A stretch of DNA of 64,000 nucleotides from positions 1 to 64,000 of the forward strand of contig QCPO01000006.1 of assembly GCA_003212535.1 (NCBI GenBank). Direction: 5' to 3'. This DNA comes from Prochlorococcus sp. AG-436-O11 (GTDB lineage: Bacteria > Cyanobacteriota > Cyanobacteriia > PCC-6307 > Cyanobiaceae). The notes beneath the pieces are model-generated. The model searched no databases. It worked only from the letters and a program-made list of their open reading frames with translations, and was not told the DNA's origin. Of this stretch, positions 56,505 through 64,000 are shown one piece after another (position 1 is the first letter of the stretch; each line of letters begins with the position of its first letter). Made by a program: the position numbers and the translations under genes.

Positions 56505-56694
56505 CCTGATAAAAAATCAATACGAAAATTATTAAAAAATCTTTTAAGACGCTTTTATATCCAAGTTTAAATATTTTTTAAGAAGTTTTCGAAATGTACA
56601 GGTTAACAAACTGGCACTAAAATATATCAATGTATCGTTTTATACTTGATTTTGTATGCAGAAATACATTATTTTAAGGTGTACTTTAAATTTC

Positions 56695-56703
56695 GTGTGA
56701 GGA
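56695..56703 (+). promoter_or_regulatory. Yfr1-complementary site in porin 1 leader
   Basis: GTGTGAGGA overlaps the ribosome site and is the reverse complement of 9 nt of the ACUCCUCACAC motif of the cyanobacterial sRNA Yfr1, known to repress som porin mRNAs in Prochlorococcus. Predicted translational repression. Confidence 0.65.
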
Positions 56704-56708
56704 AATTT

Positions 56709-57863
56709 ATGAAGCTTTTTAAGAGCTTGCTTATAGCTCCTGCGACATTAGGCCTTCTAGCTCCTATGTCAGCAACAGCTAATGAGCTTAACATTGGTGA
56801 AGTATCTGGCTATTCTTCATCAGAAGAAGTTCAGAACATTAGCGAATTTAATTCTGAAGAACTTGCTGTTACTAAAAGTCGTGTAGATGGCCTAGAAGCA
56901 AGAATCAATAATTTTGAAGCTGGTTCTTTTTCAGAAACAACAACAGCATCATTCTCAGCTGATTTTGCTATTGGTGCAGTTGATGGTGTTGCAGCACAAG
57001 ACGCTGTTCAAGGCCTTTACGGTTTTCAAATCGATTTAAATACTAGTTTCACTGGTTCAGATTCTCTTGATGTATCAATAGATGCTGGTAACGGCGGCAA
57101 TGGTTTAACTGAATTAGACATTAACGAAACAACTGCTGATGACGCATTAGCTGTTGATGGTATTTCTTATACTTTCCCTGTTGGCGATAATCTAACCGTT
57201 ATGGTTGGTAACGACATTATGGGAAGTGAGCTTTACAATACTGCTTGTGTATACGGTGGAATCACTAATACATTAGATGATTGCGGTAATAAATATTCAG
57301 CAATGGATAAAACTGCAGCTACTGCACTTTCTGCTAGTTATGACATTAATGACAGATGGACAGCTGCTTTTGGTTATGAAGGTAATGGAGACACTTCATC
57401 TGGCCTTATGACTAAAGAAGGTAGTGATACTTACGGTGCTCAACTAACTTACACTGCTGATCGTTATGCTGCTTCTGTAACTTATGCAAATGCAGACACT
57501 TCAACTACAGATACTGTTTACTGGGGTCTTAATGGATATTGGACACCTTCAGAAGAAGGAACAGGTGTTCCTTCAATCAGTGTTGGTTATGAAGTAGGTA
57601 ACCCTGACAATACTTCTACTGATACAAGTCACTACTTTGTAGGATTCCAGTGGGATGAAATTGGTCCTGGAACACTTGGTGCTGCATTTGGTACAAAGGA
57701 TCATTATGCTGACGACGTAACTGAATACCTAATGTATGAGGCATTCTATTCATATCCAGTAAATGATGGCATGACTGTAACCCCTGTAATTTTCGTAAAG
57801 GAAACAGCATCATCAGATGATGACGAGACAGGTGTAATGGTTAAGACATCATTTAGCTTCTAA
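56709..57863 (+). CDS. som: Som-type outer-membrane porin, copy 1
   Basis: 384 residues from ATG 56,709 (upstream codons are in the leader). Signal peptide SLLIAPATLGLLAPMSATA, a short SLH-free linker with a helical VDGLEARINNFEAGSF, then an 18-stranded-barrel-like domain of alternating strands ending in VMVKTSFSF (terminal Phe for BAM insertion). Two Cys around TACVYGGITNTLDDCG. A nearly identical paralog follows. The major outer-membrane channel for small solutes. Leader has the Yfr1 site. Confidence 0.85.
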   Translation: MKLFKSLLIAPATLGLLAPMSATANELNIGEVSGYSSSEEVQNISEFNSEELAVTKSRVDGLEARINNFEAGSFSETTTASFSADFAIGAVDGVAAQDAVQGLYGFQIDLNTSFTGSDSLDVSIDAGNGGNGLTELDINETTADDALAVDGISYTFPVGDNLTVMVGNDIMGSELYNTACVYGGITNTLDDCGNKYSAMDKTAATALSASYDINDRWTAAFGYEGNGDTSSGLMTKEGSDTYGAQLTYTADRYAASVTYANADTSTTDTVYWGLNGYWTPSEEGTGVPSISVGYEVGNPDNTSTDTSHYFVGFQWDEIGPGTLGAAFGTKDHYADDVTEYLMYEAFYSYPVNDGMTVTPVIFVKETASSDDDETGVMVKTSFSF

Positions 57864-57900
57864 GTTATTAATTAATTTAGAAAATCTTACGCACATTATT

Positions 57901-57927
57901 AAAAACCTCCCTCTTGGGAGGTTTTTT
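57901..57927 (+). terminator. Terminator of porin 1
   Basis: AAAAACCTCCC-TCTT-GGGAGG-TTTTTT. Confidence 0.92.
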
Positions 57928-58004
57928 GTTTTAGACAGATAACATTATGTCTACTACAACTTGTTTAATTAAGTGTTTGCATCTATTATAAAAGTACCCT
58001 TTTT

Positions 58005-58013
58005 GTGTGAGGA
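58005..58013 (+). promoter_or_regulatory. Yfr1-complementary site in porin 2 leader
   Basis: GTGTGAGGA 7 bp before ATG 58,020, the same as in porin 1. Confidence 0.65.
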
Positions 58014-58019
58014 CAATTT

Positions 58020-59165
58020 ATGAAGCTTTTCCAACGTTTGTTGGTAGCTCCAGCAGCATTAGGGCTTTTAGCACCTATAACTGCAAATGCTACTGAGGTT
58101 AACCTCAATGATATTTCAAGCTACTCTGATGTAGAGAGCATTGAATTTGCTAACTCTTTTAATGTTGATGAATCAACAGAAACTGAACTACTTGCTGGTG
58201 GTGAAGGTTTAGTTCGTGGTAATAGCCATAACGGTGATTTCTCAGAAACAACAACTGCATCATTCTCAGCTGATTACGCTATTGGTGCAACTGATGGTGG
58301 TTCAAATGACACTTTTAAAGGTGTTTACGGTTTTCAAATCGATTTAAATACTAGTTTCACTGGTTCAGATTCTCTTGATGTATCAATAGATGCTGGTAAC
58401 GGTGGCAATGGTTTAACTGAATTAGACATTAACGAAACAACTGCTGATGACACATTAGCTGTTGATGGTATTTCTTATACTTTCCCTCTTGGCGATAATC
58501 TAACCGTTATGGTTGGTAACGACGTTATGGGAAGTGAGCTTTACAATACTGCTTGTGTATACGGTGGAATCACTAATACATTAGATGATTGCGGTAATAA
58601 ATATTCAGCAATGGATAAAACTGCAGCTACTGCACTTTCTGCTAGTTATGACATTGGTAGCGGATTTACAGCTGCTATTGGTTATGAAGGTAATGGAGAC
58701 ACTACATCTGGCCTTATGACTAAAGAAGGTAGTGATACTTACGGTGCTCAACTAACTTACACTGCTGATCGTTATGCTGCTTCTGTAACTTATGCAACTG
58801 CAGACACTTCAACTACAGACACCGAATACTGGGGTCTTAATGGATATTGGACACCTTCAGATACAGGAGCTATTCCTTCAATAAGTGTTGGTTATGAAGT
58901 AGGTAACGCTGACAATACAGACACTGATACAACTCACTACTTTGTAGGATTCCAGTGGGATGAAATGGGTCCTGGAACACTTGGTGCTGCAATAGGTACA
59001 AAGGATCATTATTCTAACAATACTACTGAATACCTAATGTATGAGGCATTCTATTCATATCCAATAAATGATAGTATGACTGTAACCCCTGTAGTTTATG
59101 TAAAGGAAGCATCTACAACATATGATGAAACAGGTGTAATGGTTAAGACATCATTTAACTTCTAA
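58020..59165 (+). CDS. som: Som-type outer-membrane porin, copy 2
   Basis: 381 residues: signal peptide RLLVAPAALGLLAPITANA, linker without the helical element of copy 1, then the same barrel (TTASFSADYAIGA to VMVKTSFNF). From about 58,329 to 58,790 the DNA is almost identical to 57,021-57,480, while the N-terminal linker and last strands differ, a sign of recent conversion or a recent tandem duplication with diversification of exposed parts. Confidence 0.85.
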   Translation: MKLFQRLLVAPAALGLLAPITANATEVNLNDISSYSDVESIEFANSFNVDESTETELLAGGEGLVRGNSHNGDFSETTTASFSADYAIGATDGGSNDTFKGVYGFQIDLNTSFTGSDSLDVSIDAGNGGNGLTELDINETTADDTLAVDGISYTFPLGDNLTVMVGNDVMGSELYNTACVYGGITNTLDDCGNKYSAMDKTAATALSASYDIGSGFTAAIGYEGNGDTTSGLMTKEGSDTYGAQLTYTADRYAASVTYATADTSTTDTEYWGLNGYWTPSDTGAIPSISVGYEVGNADNTDTDTTHYFVGFQWDEMGPGTLGAAIGTKDHYSNNTTEYLMYEAFYSYPINDSMTVTPVVYVKEASTTYDETGVMVKTSFNF

Positions 59166-59200
59166 GTTATTAATTAATTTAGAAAATCTTACGCACATTA

Positions 59201-59228
59201 AAAACCTCCCTTTTGGGAGGTTTTTTTT
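59201..59228 (+). terminator. Terminator of porin 2
   Basis: AAAACCTCCC-TTTT-GGGAGG-TTTTTTTT, a copy of the porin 1 terminator, so the duplication includes the 3' end. Confidence 0.92.
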
Positions 59229-59783
59229 ATGGCAAGTAAAAATTATATTTTTTTATTTCACCTGATACTTTTTTATTAATTGAATTTAATTATATTAAAA
59301 ATATTTATATAGAAGAATGGCACCTTTATTTAAATGCTTAGTTTTAGAAAAGATATATAAAGGTGAACTAAATCTTTTTAGATTCTAGAAGAACTTTTAC
59401 TATATTCTTCTTACCTAGACAACATTGAAACAGAAAAAAATACCTCTAAAAGCAAATAGAGGTATTTATACTTTTTATTCAATGTAAATAAAATTACAAT
59501 TAAACAAAAAACTTAATAGTTGATTATGCTTTAAGAAAATGTTTTGTTTGAAATTCTGCTTTAGTTACCTTTGATATTAACTAATATTTCTTGAATATTA
59601 GAAAAATTATAGAATGATTTGACAAGTTGTTTTGTAATCCCATAACAAAGCTATAAAGCGAAATAACGTTTACCTTTTCGGAACCTTCAGTTTATCTTAT
59701 ATAATTGTTATCAAGTTTTGTTTTGATTCAATAAAATAAATATTTTGAAGACTACAGCTTTCAGTAACTTGAGTCGTTAAGAC
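59229..59783. other. Intergenic with one terminator hairpin
   Basis: No ORF with credible start. A hairpin AATACCTCTA ... TAGAGGTATT at 59,439-59,467 followed by a T-rich stretch may end an unannotated small RNA, or serve the minus-strand side; I cannot identify a promoter for it. Confidence 0.45.
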
Positions 59784-59891
59784 TTAGAACCAACCAGGAA
59801 TAATTTGTCCAGTAGTTACGTAAGCGCCTAACGCCGCAACGAAACCTAACATTGCCGCCCAACCATTAAAACGTTCTGCCTCAGGAGTCAT
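59784..59891 (-). CDS. hli: Short high-light-inducible protein
   Basis: 35 residues: MTPEAERFNGWAAMLGFVAA then LGAYVTTGQIIPGWF. Conserved E-x-x-N-G-x-x-A-M-x-G-F helix of Hlips, in the minimal single-helix size typical of Prochlorococcus. Chlorophyll/carotenoid-binding photoprotective thylakoid peptide. Monocistronic. Confidence 0.9.
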   Translation of the reverse strand: MTPEAERFNGWAAMLGFVAALGAYVTTGQIIPGWF

Positions 59892-60322
59892 AATAAAAAA
59901 AATAATTTATGTAAATGATTGTAACAGGATATGTGAAGCTTTGTAAAGTATTCCTTGTTTATTTCAGAGAATTAGCTCGATTCTTTACAAAGAAACGATA
60001 TATTGTCAATTATGGTACAGAAACGTTCATAATATTGGTTATACTACAAGTAATCTTTTGATGAAGGCAATTCTATTAATTTTCATTGGTTAGTACAGGT
60101 TTGATATTGAATTCATAGCTATTACTTTCTCTCAAATTTTATGGCGATTTAAAAGCTAAGTTGAATTTTTTCATTAAAAATAATTTTCTCAGAAACGTTT
60201 TGAGGAGTATGAGTTATGAATATAAATTGGAAAATCTATTATTAAATACGGTTTTAAAATTGAATTTAAGTTTAGGTTATTTTTTTAATTACTTCAAATA
60301 ATGCACTCAATTTATTTAAATG
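59892..60322. other. Intergenic, hli promoter region, nothing else recognised
   Basis: 430 AT-rich bp between the divergent-facing hli promoter and the tRNA-Lys 3' end. No repeats or ORFs that I trust. Confidence 0.35.
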
Positions 60323-60394
60323 TGGGTCGCCTGAGATTCGAACTCAGGACCAGCCGGTTAAAAGCCGGATGCTCTACCGCTGAGCTAGCGACCC
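60323..60394 (-). tRNA. tRNA-Lys(UUU)
   Basis: 72 nt, acceptor GGGTCGC pairs with GCGACCC, anticodon loop CTTTTAA (UUU), T loop GTTCGAATC. No fragments of it elsewhere in the window. Confidence 0.95.
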
Positions 60395-60570
60395 ATTTCG
60401 TAAAATTGAGTACATTAGAAATTATCCCTTTTTAAGGTAAAAAAAACAACTTATTATCCTAACTTGAACAATTGAAATACATTTCTTAACTTATGAAATA
60501 AAAAATTAAAAATTCTCTCTTTATTTGCAGTTAAAAGGTATTATGTTTAGTAAATAACACTATTTAAAAA

Positions 60571-60675
60571 ATGTTAAGACTCTCTATCGTTTTAATACCC
60601 ATTTTCGCTGCAATTATATGGGTGCTGTTCATTGGGCTAAATATAAATAAATTAAATAAAAAAATTAATTCTTAA
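60571..60675 (+). CDS. psbY: PsbY-like photosystem II peptide
   Basis: 34 residues: MLRLSIVLIPIFAAIIWVLF then IGLNINKLNKKINS. One transmembrane helix with the R-x-x-V-x-x-P-I-x-A-x-x-W arrangement of PsbY, a small manganese-binding-associated PSII subunit. Its stop abuts the trmFO start. Named from pattern only. Confidence 0.55.
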   Translation: MLRLSIVLIPIFAAIIWVLFIGLNINKLNKKINS

Positions 60676-62079
60676 TTGTTTGATAAAGAGGTCATTGTAA
60701 TTGGAGCTGGCCTTGCCGGCAGTGAAGCTGCATGGCAAATAGCTAATGCTGGGATATCTGTTAAATTAATTGAAATGCGCCCCTCAGTTCAAACCCCAGC
60801 ACATCACACTGAGGAATTTGGGGAATTAGTATGCAGTAATAGCTTCGGAGCTTTAAGCCCTGATAGAGCTGCAGGACTCTTGCAAGAAGAGTTAAGAACA
60901 TTTAATTCTTTAATTATTAAAACTGCTGATAAATTTTCAGTTCCTGCTGGGGGTGCTTTGGCTGTAGATAGATCTAAATTCAGTAATTTCTTGACAAAGA
61001 CTTTATCAGCTCATCCCTTAATTGAAATAAAGAGAATTGAACAATTAGATCTTCCAAATAAAGAAACCATTAGCATAATTGCCACTGGTCCCTTAACTTC
61101 AAATGAACTTGCTATTCAAATAAGAAAATTTACTGGTATTGATTCGTGCCATTTTTTTGATGCGGCAAGTCCAATTATTTATGGTGACTCAATAAATTTT
61201 GATATCGCTTTTAAGGCAAGTAGATACGATAAAGGTGATCCGGCATACTTTAATTGCCCTATGGATAAAGAAGATTACTTGAATTTTAGGACCCAATTAA
61301 TTGAAGGAGAGCAAGCTAACTTAAAAGATTTTGAAAAAGAATCTGCAAATTTTTTTGAAGCTTGTTTACCCATCGAAGAGATAGCTAGAAGAGGTGTAGA
61401 TACAATGAGATATGGTCCTTTGAAATCTATTGGTTTGTGGAATCCAGAATGGGGAGATTTATTTGATAGAGAAAATAGATTAAAAAAAAGACCTCATGCA
61501 ATTGTTCAATTAAGAAAAGAAGATCTTGAAGGGAAACTACTAAATATGGTTGGTTTTCAAACTAATCTAAAATGGTCAGAACAAAAAAGAATATTTAGAT
61601 TGATTCCGGGTTTAGAAAAAGCTGAGTTTGTACGTTTTGGAGTAATGCATAGAAATACTTTTTTAGAATCCCCTAAATTACTTTTGCCAACTCTTCAATT
61701 TTTGAATAGAAAAACACTTCTGGCAGCTGGTCAAATCACAGGTACAGAGGGTTATGCTGCCGCTGCGGCAGGAGGTTTATTGGCAGGAATAAACGCTTCC
61801 TTATTAGCAAAAAATAAACGTCCAGTAACTTTTCCTAATGAATCAATGATGGGTTCCTTAATGAACTTCATTAGTAATAAAAATGAAATTATGTCAAATC
61901 AGAAAAAAAATAAATTTCAACCAATGCCTCCTTCATTTGGCTTGGTGCCAGAATTAACTAATAGAATAAAAGAAAAAAAATTAAGATACAAAGCTTATCA
62001 AGAGAGGTCTATAGAGGTATTAAAGGAGTTTAAAAAAAAATTAGATAAATCTTTTGAAAAAGATCCTTTACTTGTTTAG
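60676..62079 (+). CDS. trmFO: tRNA (uracil-5-)-methyltransferase TrmFO
   Basis: 467 residues from TTG 60,676, immediately after the PsbY-like stop. FAD motif [20 protein letters not shown], then [20 protein letters not shown] and [18 protein letters not shown], all TrmFO signatures, and the C-terminal [20 protein letters not shown]. Methylates U54 in the tRNA T loop with methylene-tetrahydrofolate and FADH2. Complete. Confidence 0.95.
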   Translation: MFDKEVIVIGAGLAGSEAAWQIANAGISVKLIEMRPSVQTPAHHTEEFGELVCSNSFGALSPDRAAGLLQEELRTFNSLIIKTADKFSVPAGGALAVDRSKFSNFLTKTLSAHPLIEIKRIEQLDLPNKETISIIATGPLTSNELAIQIRKFTGIDSCHFFDAASPIIYGDSINFDIAFKASRYDKGDPAYFNCPMDKEDYLNFRTQLIEGEQANLKDFEKESANFFEACLPIEEIARRGVDTMRYGPLKSIGLWNPEWGDLFDRENRLKKRPHAIVQLRKEDLEGKLLNMVGFQTNLKWSEQKRIFRLIPGLEKAEFVRFGVMHRNTFLESPKLLLPTLQFLNRKTLLAAGQITGTEGYAAAAAGGLLAGINASLLAKNKRPVTFPNESMMGSLMNFISNKNEIMSNQKKNKFQPMPPSFGLVPELTNRIKEKKLRYKAYQERSIEVLKEFKKKLDKSFEKDPLLV

Positions 62080-62089
62080 ATTAATTAAA

Positions 62090-63652
62090 ATGTATTATTC
62101 AAAATTTAAAATGAAATCTAATAAAGAAAATCTTGATGCAATTATAATTGGCTCTGGAATAGGAGGATTAGTAACAGCATCACAATTAGCGGCTAAGGGA
62201 GCTAAAGTCCTAGTACTAGAAAAATATGTTATTCCTGGGGGGAGTGGGGGTTCTTTTAAGAGAAAAGGTTATACCTTTGATGTTGGGGCTTCAATGATTT
62301 TTGGGTTTGGAGAGAAAGGTTATACAAATTTATTAACTCGTGCTCTAAAAGATGTAAATGAGAAATGTGAAACTATTCCTGATCCTGTTCAACTTGAATA
62401 TCATTTGCCCAACAATTTTAGTATTTCTGTTGATAAGGAACATGAAGAATTTATTAGGAAATTATCAGATCGTTTCCCTCAAGAAAAAGAAGGGATAAGG
62501 AAATTTTATGGGAGCTGTGAAAAGGTCTTTAATTGTTTAGATTCTATGCCACTATTGTCGATAGAAGATCCTAGTTATCTTTTTAAGGTGTTTTTAAAAG
62601 CTCCACTATCCTGCCTAGGATTAGCTAGATGGTTGCCAATAAATGCAGGAGATGTTGCAAGAAAGTTTATTAAGGATTCTGAACTCTTAAAATTTATTGA
62701 TATCGAATGTTTTTGTTGGTCAGTAATGCCAGCTCTTAAAACTCCTATGATAAATGCAGGAATGGTTTTTACTGATAGACATGCTGGAGGTATAAATTAT
62801 CCAAAAGGTGGAGTGGGAAAGATTGCAGAGAAGTTGGTTTCTGGAATTGAAGGATTAGGAAGCAAGATTCGTTATAGAGCAAATGTTACTGAAATAATTT
62901 TAAAAAATCAAAAGGCAATAGGAGTAAAGCTATCAAATGGAGAAGAAATCTACTCAAATATTATTGTATCAAATGCTACTAGATGGGATACTTTTGGACT
63001 TAAAAATAATAAAGGATTAATTAATAGAAAATATGTGCCCAAAAGTGAATATAAGTGGTCAGAGAATTATAAACCGTCTCCTTCTTTTGTCTCAATTCAT
63101 CTTGGGGTTGAAAAAAATTTAATAAGTAGAAACTTTAATTGTCATCACATTATTGTTGATAATTGGGATGAATTAGAAAATGAAAAAGGGGTTGTTTTTA
63201 TTTCTATCCCTACTTTGCTAGATCCATCTTTAGCTCCAGAAGGTAAACATATTATCCATGCATTTACTCCCTCATCAATAAATGAATGGACAAACCTAAC
63301 AAGGGAAGAATATCTTCTTAAGAAAGAAAACTATTTTTTATTTCTTGTTGAAAAGATTTCCAAAATAATTCCTAATATAGATCAAAATATTGATCATAAA
63401 GAGATTGGGACTCCTAAAACTCATAGAAGATTTCTAGGAAGATTTCAAGGTAGTTATGGACCAATTCCTAATAAAAAGTTACTTGGGCTTCTTCCTATGC
63501 CATTTAATACTACAAAAATTAAAAACCTCTATTGCGTCGGGGATTCATGTTTCCCTGGTCAAGGTCTAAATGCAGTTGCTTTTAGCGGTTATGCTTGCGC
63601 TCATAAAATAGGTTCGAAACTAAATATAAATAGATTTAAGTTGCCGGACTAG
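62090..63652 (+). CDS. crtH: Carotenoid isomerase CrtISO/CrtH-like
   Basis: About 520 residues; ATG 62,090 or 62,111 are both possible, 11 or 32 bp after trmFO. Rossmann FAD motif AIIIGSGIGGLVTASQLAAK, LEKYVIPGGSGGSFKRKGY, FDVGASMIFGFG, and the C-terminal LYCVGDSCFPGQGLNAVAFS G-Y-x-C. CrtISO converts poly-cis lycopene to all-trans lycopene in the carotenoid pathway at the thylakoid/cytoplasmic membrane. Full length. Confidence 0.88.
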   Translation: MYYSKFKMKSNKENLDAIIIGSGIGGLVTASQLAAKGAKVLVLEKYVIPGGSGGSFKRKGYTFDVGASMIFGFGEKGYTNLLTRALKDVNEKCETIPDPVQLEYHLPNNFSISVDKEHEEFIRKLSDRFPQEKEGIRKFYGSCEKVFNCLDSMPLLSIEDPSYLFKVFLKAPLSCLGLARWLPINAGDVARKFIKDSELLKFIDIECFCWSVMPALKTPMINAGMVFTDRHAGGINYPKGGVGKIAEKLVSGIEGLGSKIRYRANVTEIILKNQKAIGVKLSNGEEIYSNIIVSNATRWDTFGLKNNKGLINRKYVPKSEYKWSENYKPSPSFVSIHLGVEKNLISRNFNCHHIIVDNWDELENEKGVVFISIPTLLDPSLAPEGKHIIHAFTPSSINEWTNLTREEYLLKKENYFLFLVEKISKIIPNIDQNIDHKEIGTPKTHRRFLGRFQGSYGPIPNKKLLGLLPMPFNTTKIKNLYCVGDSCFPGQGLNAVAFSGYACAHKIGSKLNINRFKLPD

Positions 63653-63667
63653 TAAAGTCTAAATAAG

Positions 63668-63919
63668 ATGATAGAAAAGTTTAACAATCTTTTTAATTTT
63701 ACAAATGATTATGTAAAAACTAGTAATCAGAAAATCGCATATAAATTAAGCTTCCTTTCTAAAATCTTTGGAAAAAAATCGGGAAATTTATTGGACAGAT
63801 ATAAAGTTCATAAAATCATTTCCAACTAGTCAGGGTAGTAAAGTATTTTACTTTGTTACTAATAAAGATGAAAATTATCTTTTACCTCAAAGGTTGGAGA
63901 ATTTTGAGGAATTTTAATT
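63668..63919 (+). pseudogene. Frameshifted hypothetical gene
   Basis: ATG 63,668 reads MIEKFNNLFNFTNDYVKTSN to KIISN, stop at 63,829. A shifted frame continues SFPTSQGSKVFYFVTNKDEN and YLLPQRLENFEEF to 63,919. Two halves of one about 83-residue protein; the shift is near 63,805-63,825. Sequencing error or decay. Not recognised. Confidence 0.45.
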
Positions 63920-64000
63920 ATTAATTGCTAATAAAACGGAACTTAATGTTAAAAGCTTTTCTTATATTTCACGTTTGTGGACATATAGGTTACTAACCTT

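Overview
The window looks like chromosome of a high-light-adapted Prochlorococcus. It is very AT-rich and carries short Hli proteins, a Tic20-like protein, a PsbY-like peptide, trmFO, a crtH-type carotene isomerase, Som-type porins whose 5' leaders hold a Yfr1-complementary sequence, and many cyanobacterial small proteins (DUF2811, DUF2839, DUF1651-like). The genus call is inference from gene content; no 16S is present.

Layout. (1) 1-9.8 kb is mostly ordinary chromosome: SulP transporter, CbiX-like chelatase, GMC oxidoreductase, pentapeptide protein, GloA, Tic20-like protein and tRNA-Ser(UGA). Its first 3 kb carry a rearrangement: a FAD-oxidase gene is split, and its 5' half is fused to the 3' half of metA. 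(2) 9.9-18.7 kb is gene-poor and full of 30-60-residue proteins, duplicated modules and decaying genes. (3) 18.7-47.2 kb is a stack of accessory cargo punctuated by 14 fragments of the 3' end of tRNA-Pro, all in the orientation of the intact tRNA-Pro(UGG) at 55,610-55,683. Several fragments carry their own Rho-independent terminator. Cargo includes an RluF-type pseudouridine synthase, a T4 Imm-like superinfection-immunity protein, a medium-length Hli protein with a partner, a PstS/ArsJ/GAPDH/ArsR phosphate-arsenate cluster, a class I glutamine amidotransferase, a prepilin fused to a C-type lectin domain, a SHOCT membrane protein, and a GIY-YIG/REase/Dcm/Vsr restriction cassette. (4) 47.15-55.65 kb is an apparently complete integrated element. 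It is bounded by two identical 46-bp copies of the tRNA-Pro 3' end and carries a tyrosine recombinase, an excisionase-like protein, a primase-helicase, a second short tyrosine recombinase and a packaging-like operon with a terminase-small-subunit-like protein. This matches the published tycheposon class of Prochlorococcus integrative elements. (5) 55.7-64 kb is core chromosome: tandem porins, a short Hli protein, tRNA-Lys, psbY-like/trmFO and crtH.

How it works together (inference). Elements repeatedly insert at the 3' end of tRNA-Pro, regenerate it, and bring a fresh terminator; older elements are pushed away from the tRNA and decay to cargo between tRNA fragments. Cargo genes share at least two recurring upstream cassettes. 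One is a leaderless promoter with a conserved motif inside the -35/-10 spacer. The other is an AT-rich leader ending in GGAGTAATTTTTTATG. Different genes behind the same 5' cassettes suggest modular reshuffling. In the complete element, the replication and packaging operons share a tandem operator-like repeat.
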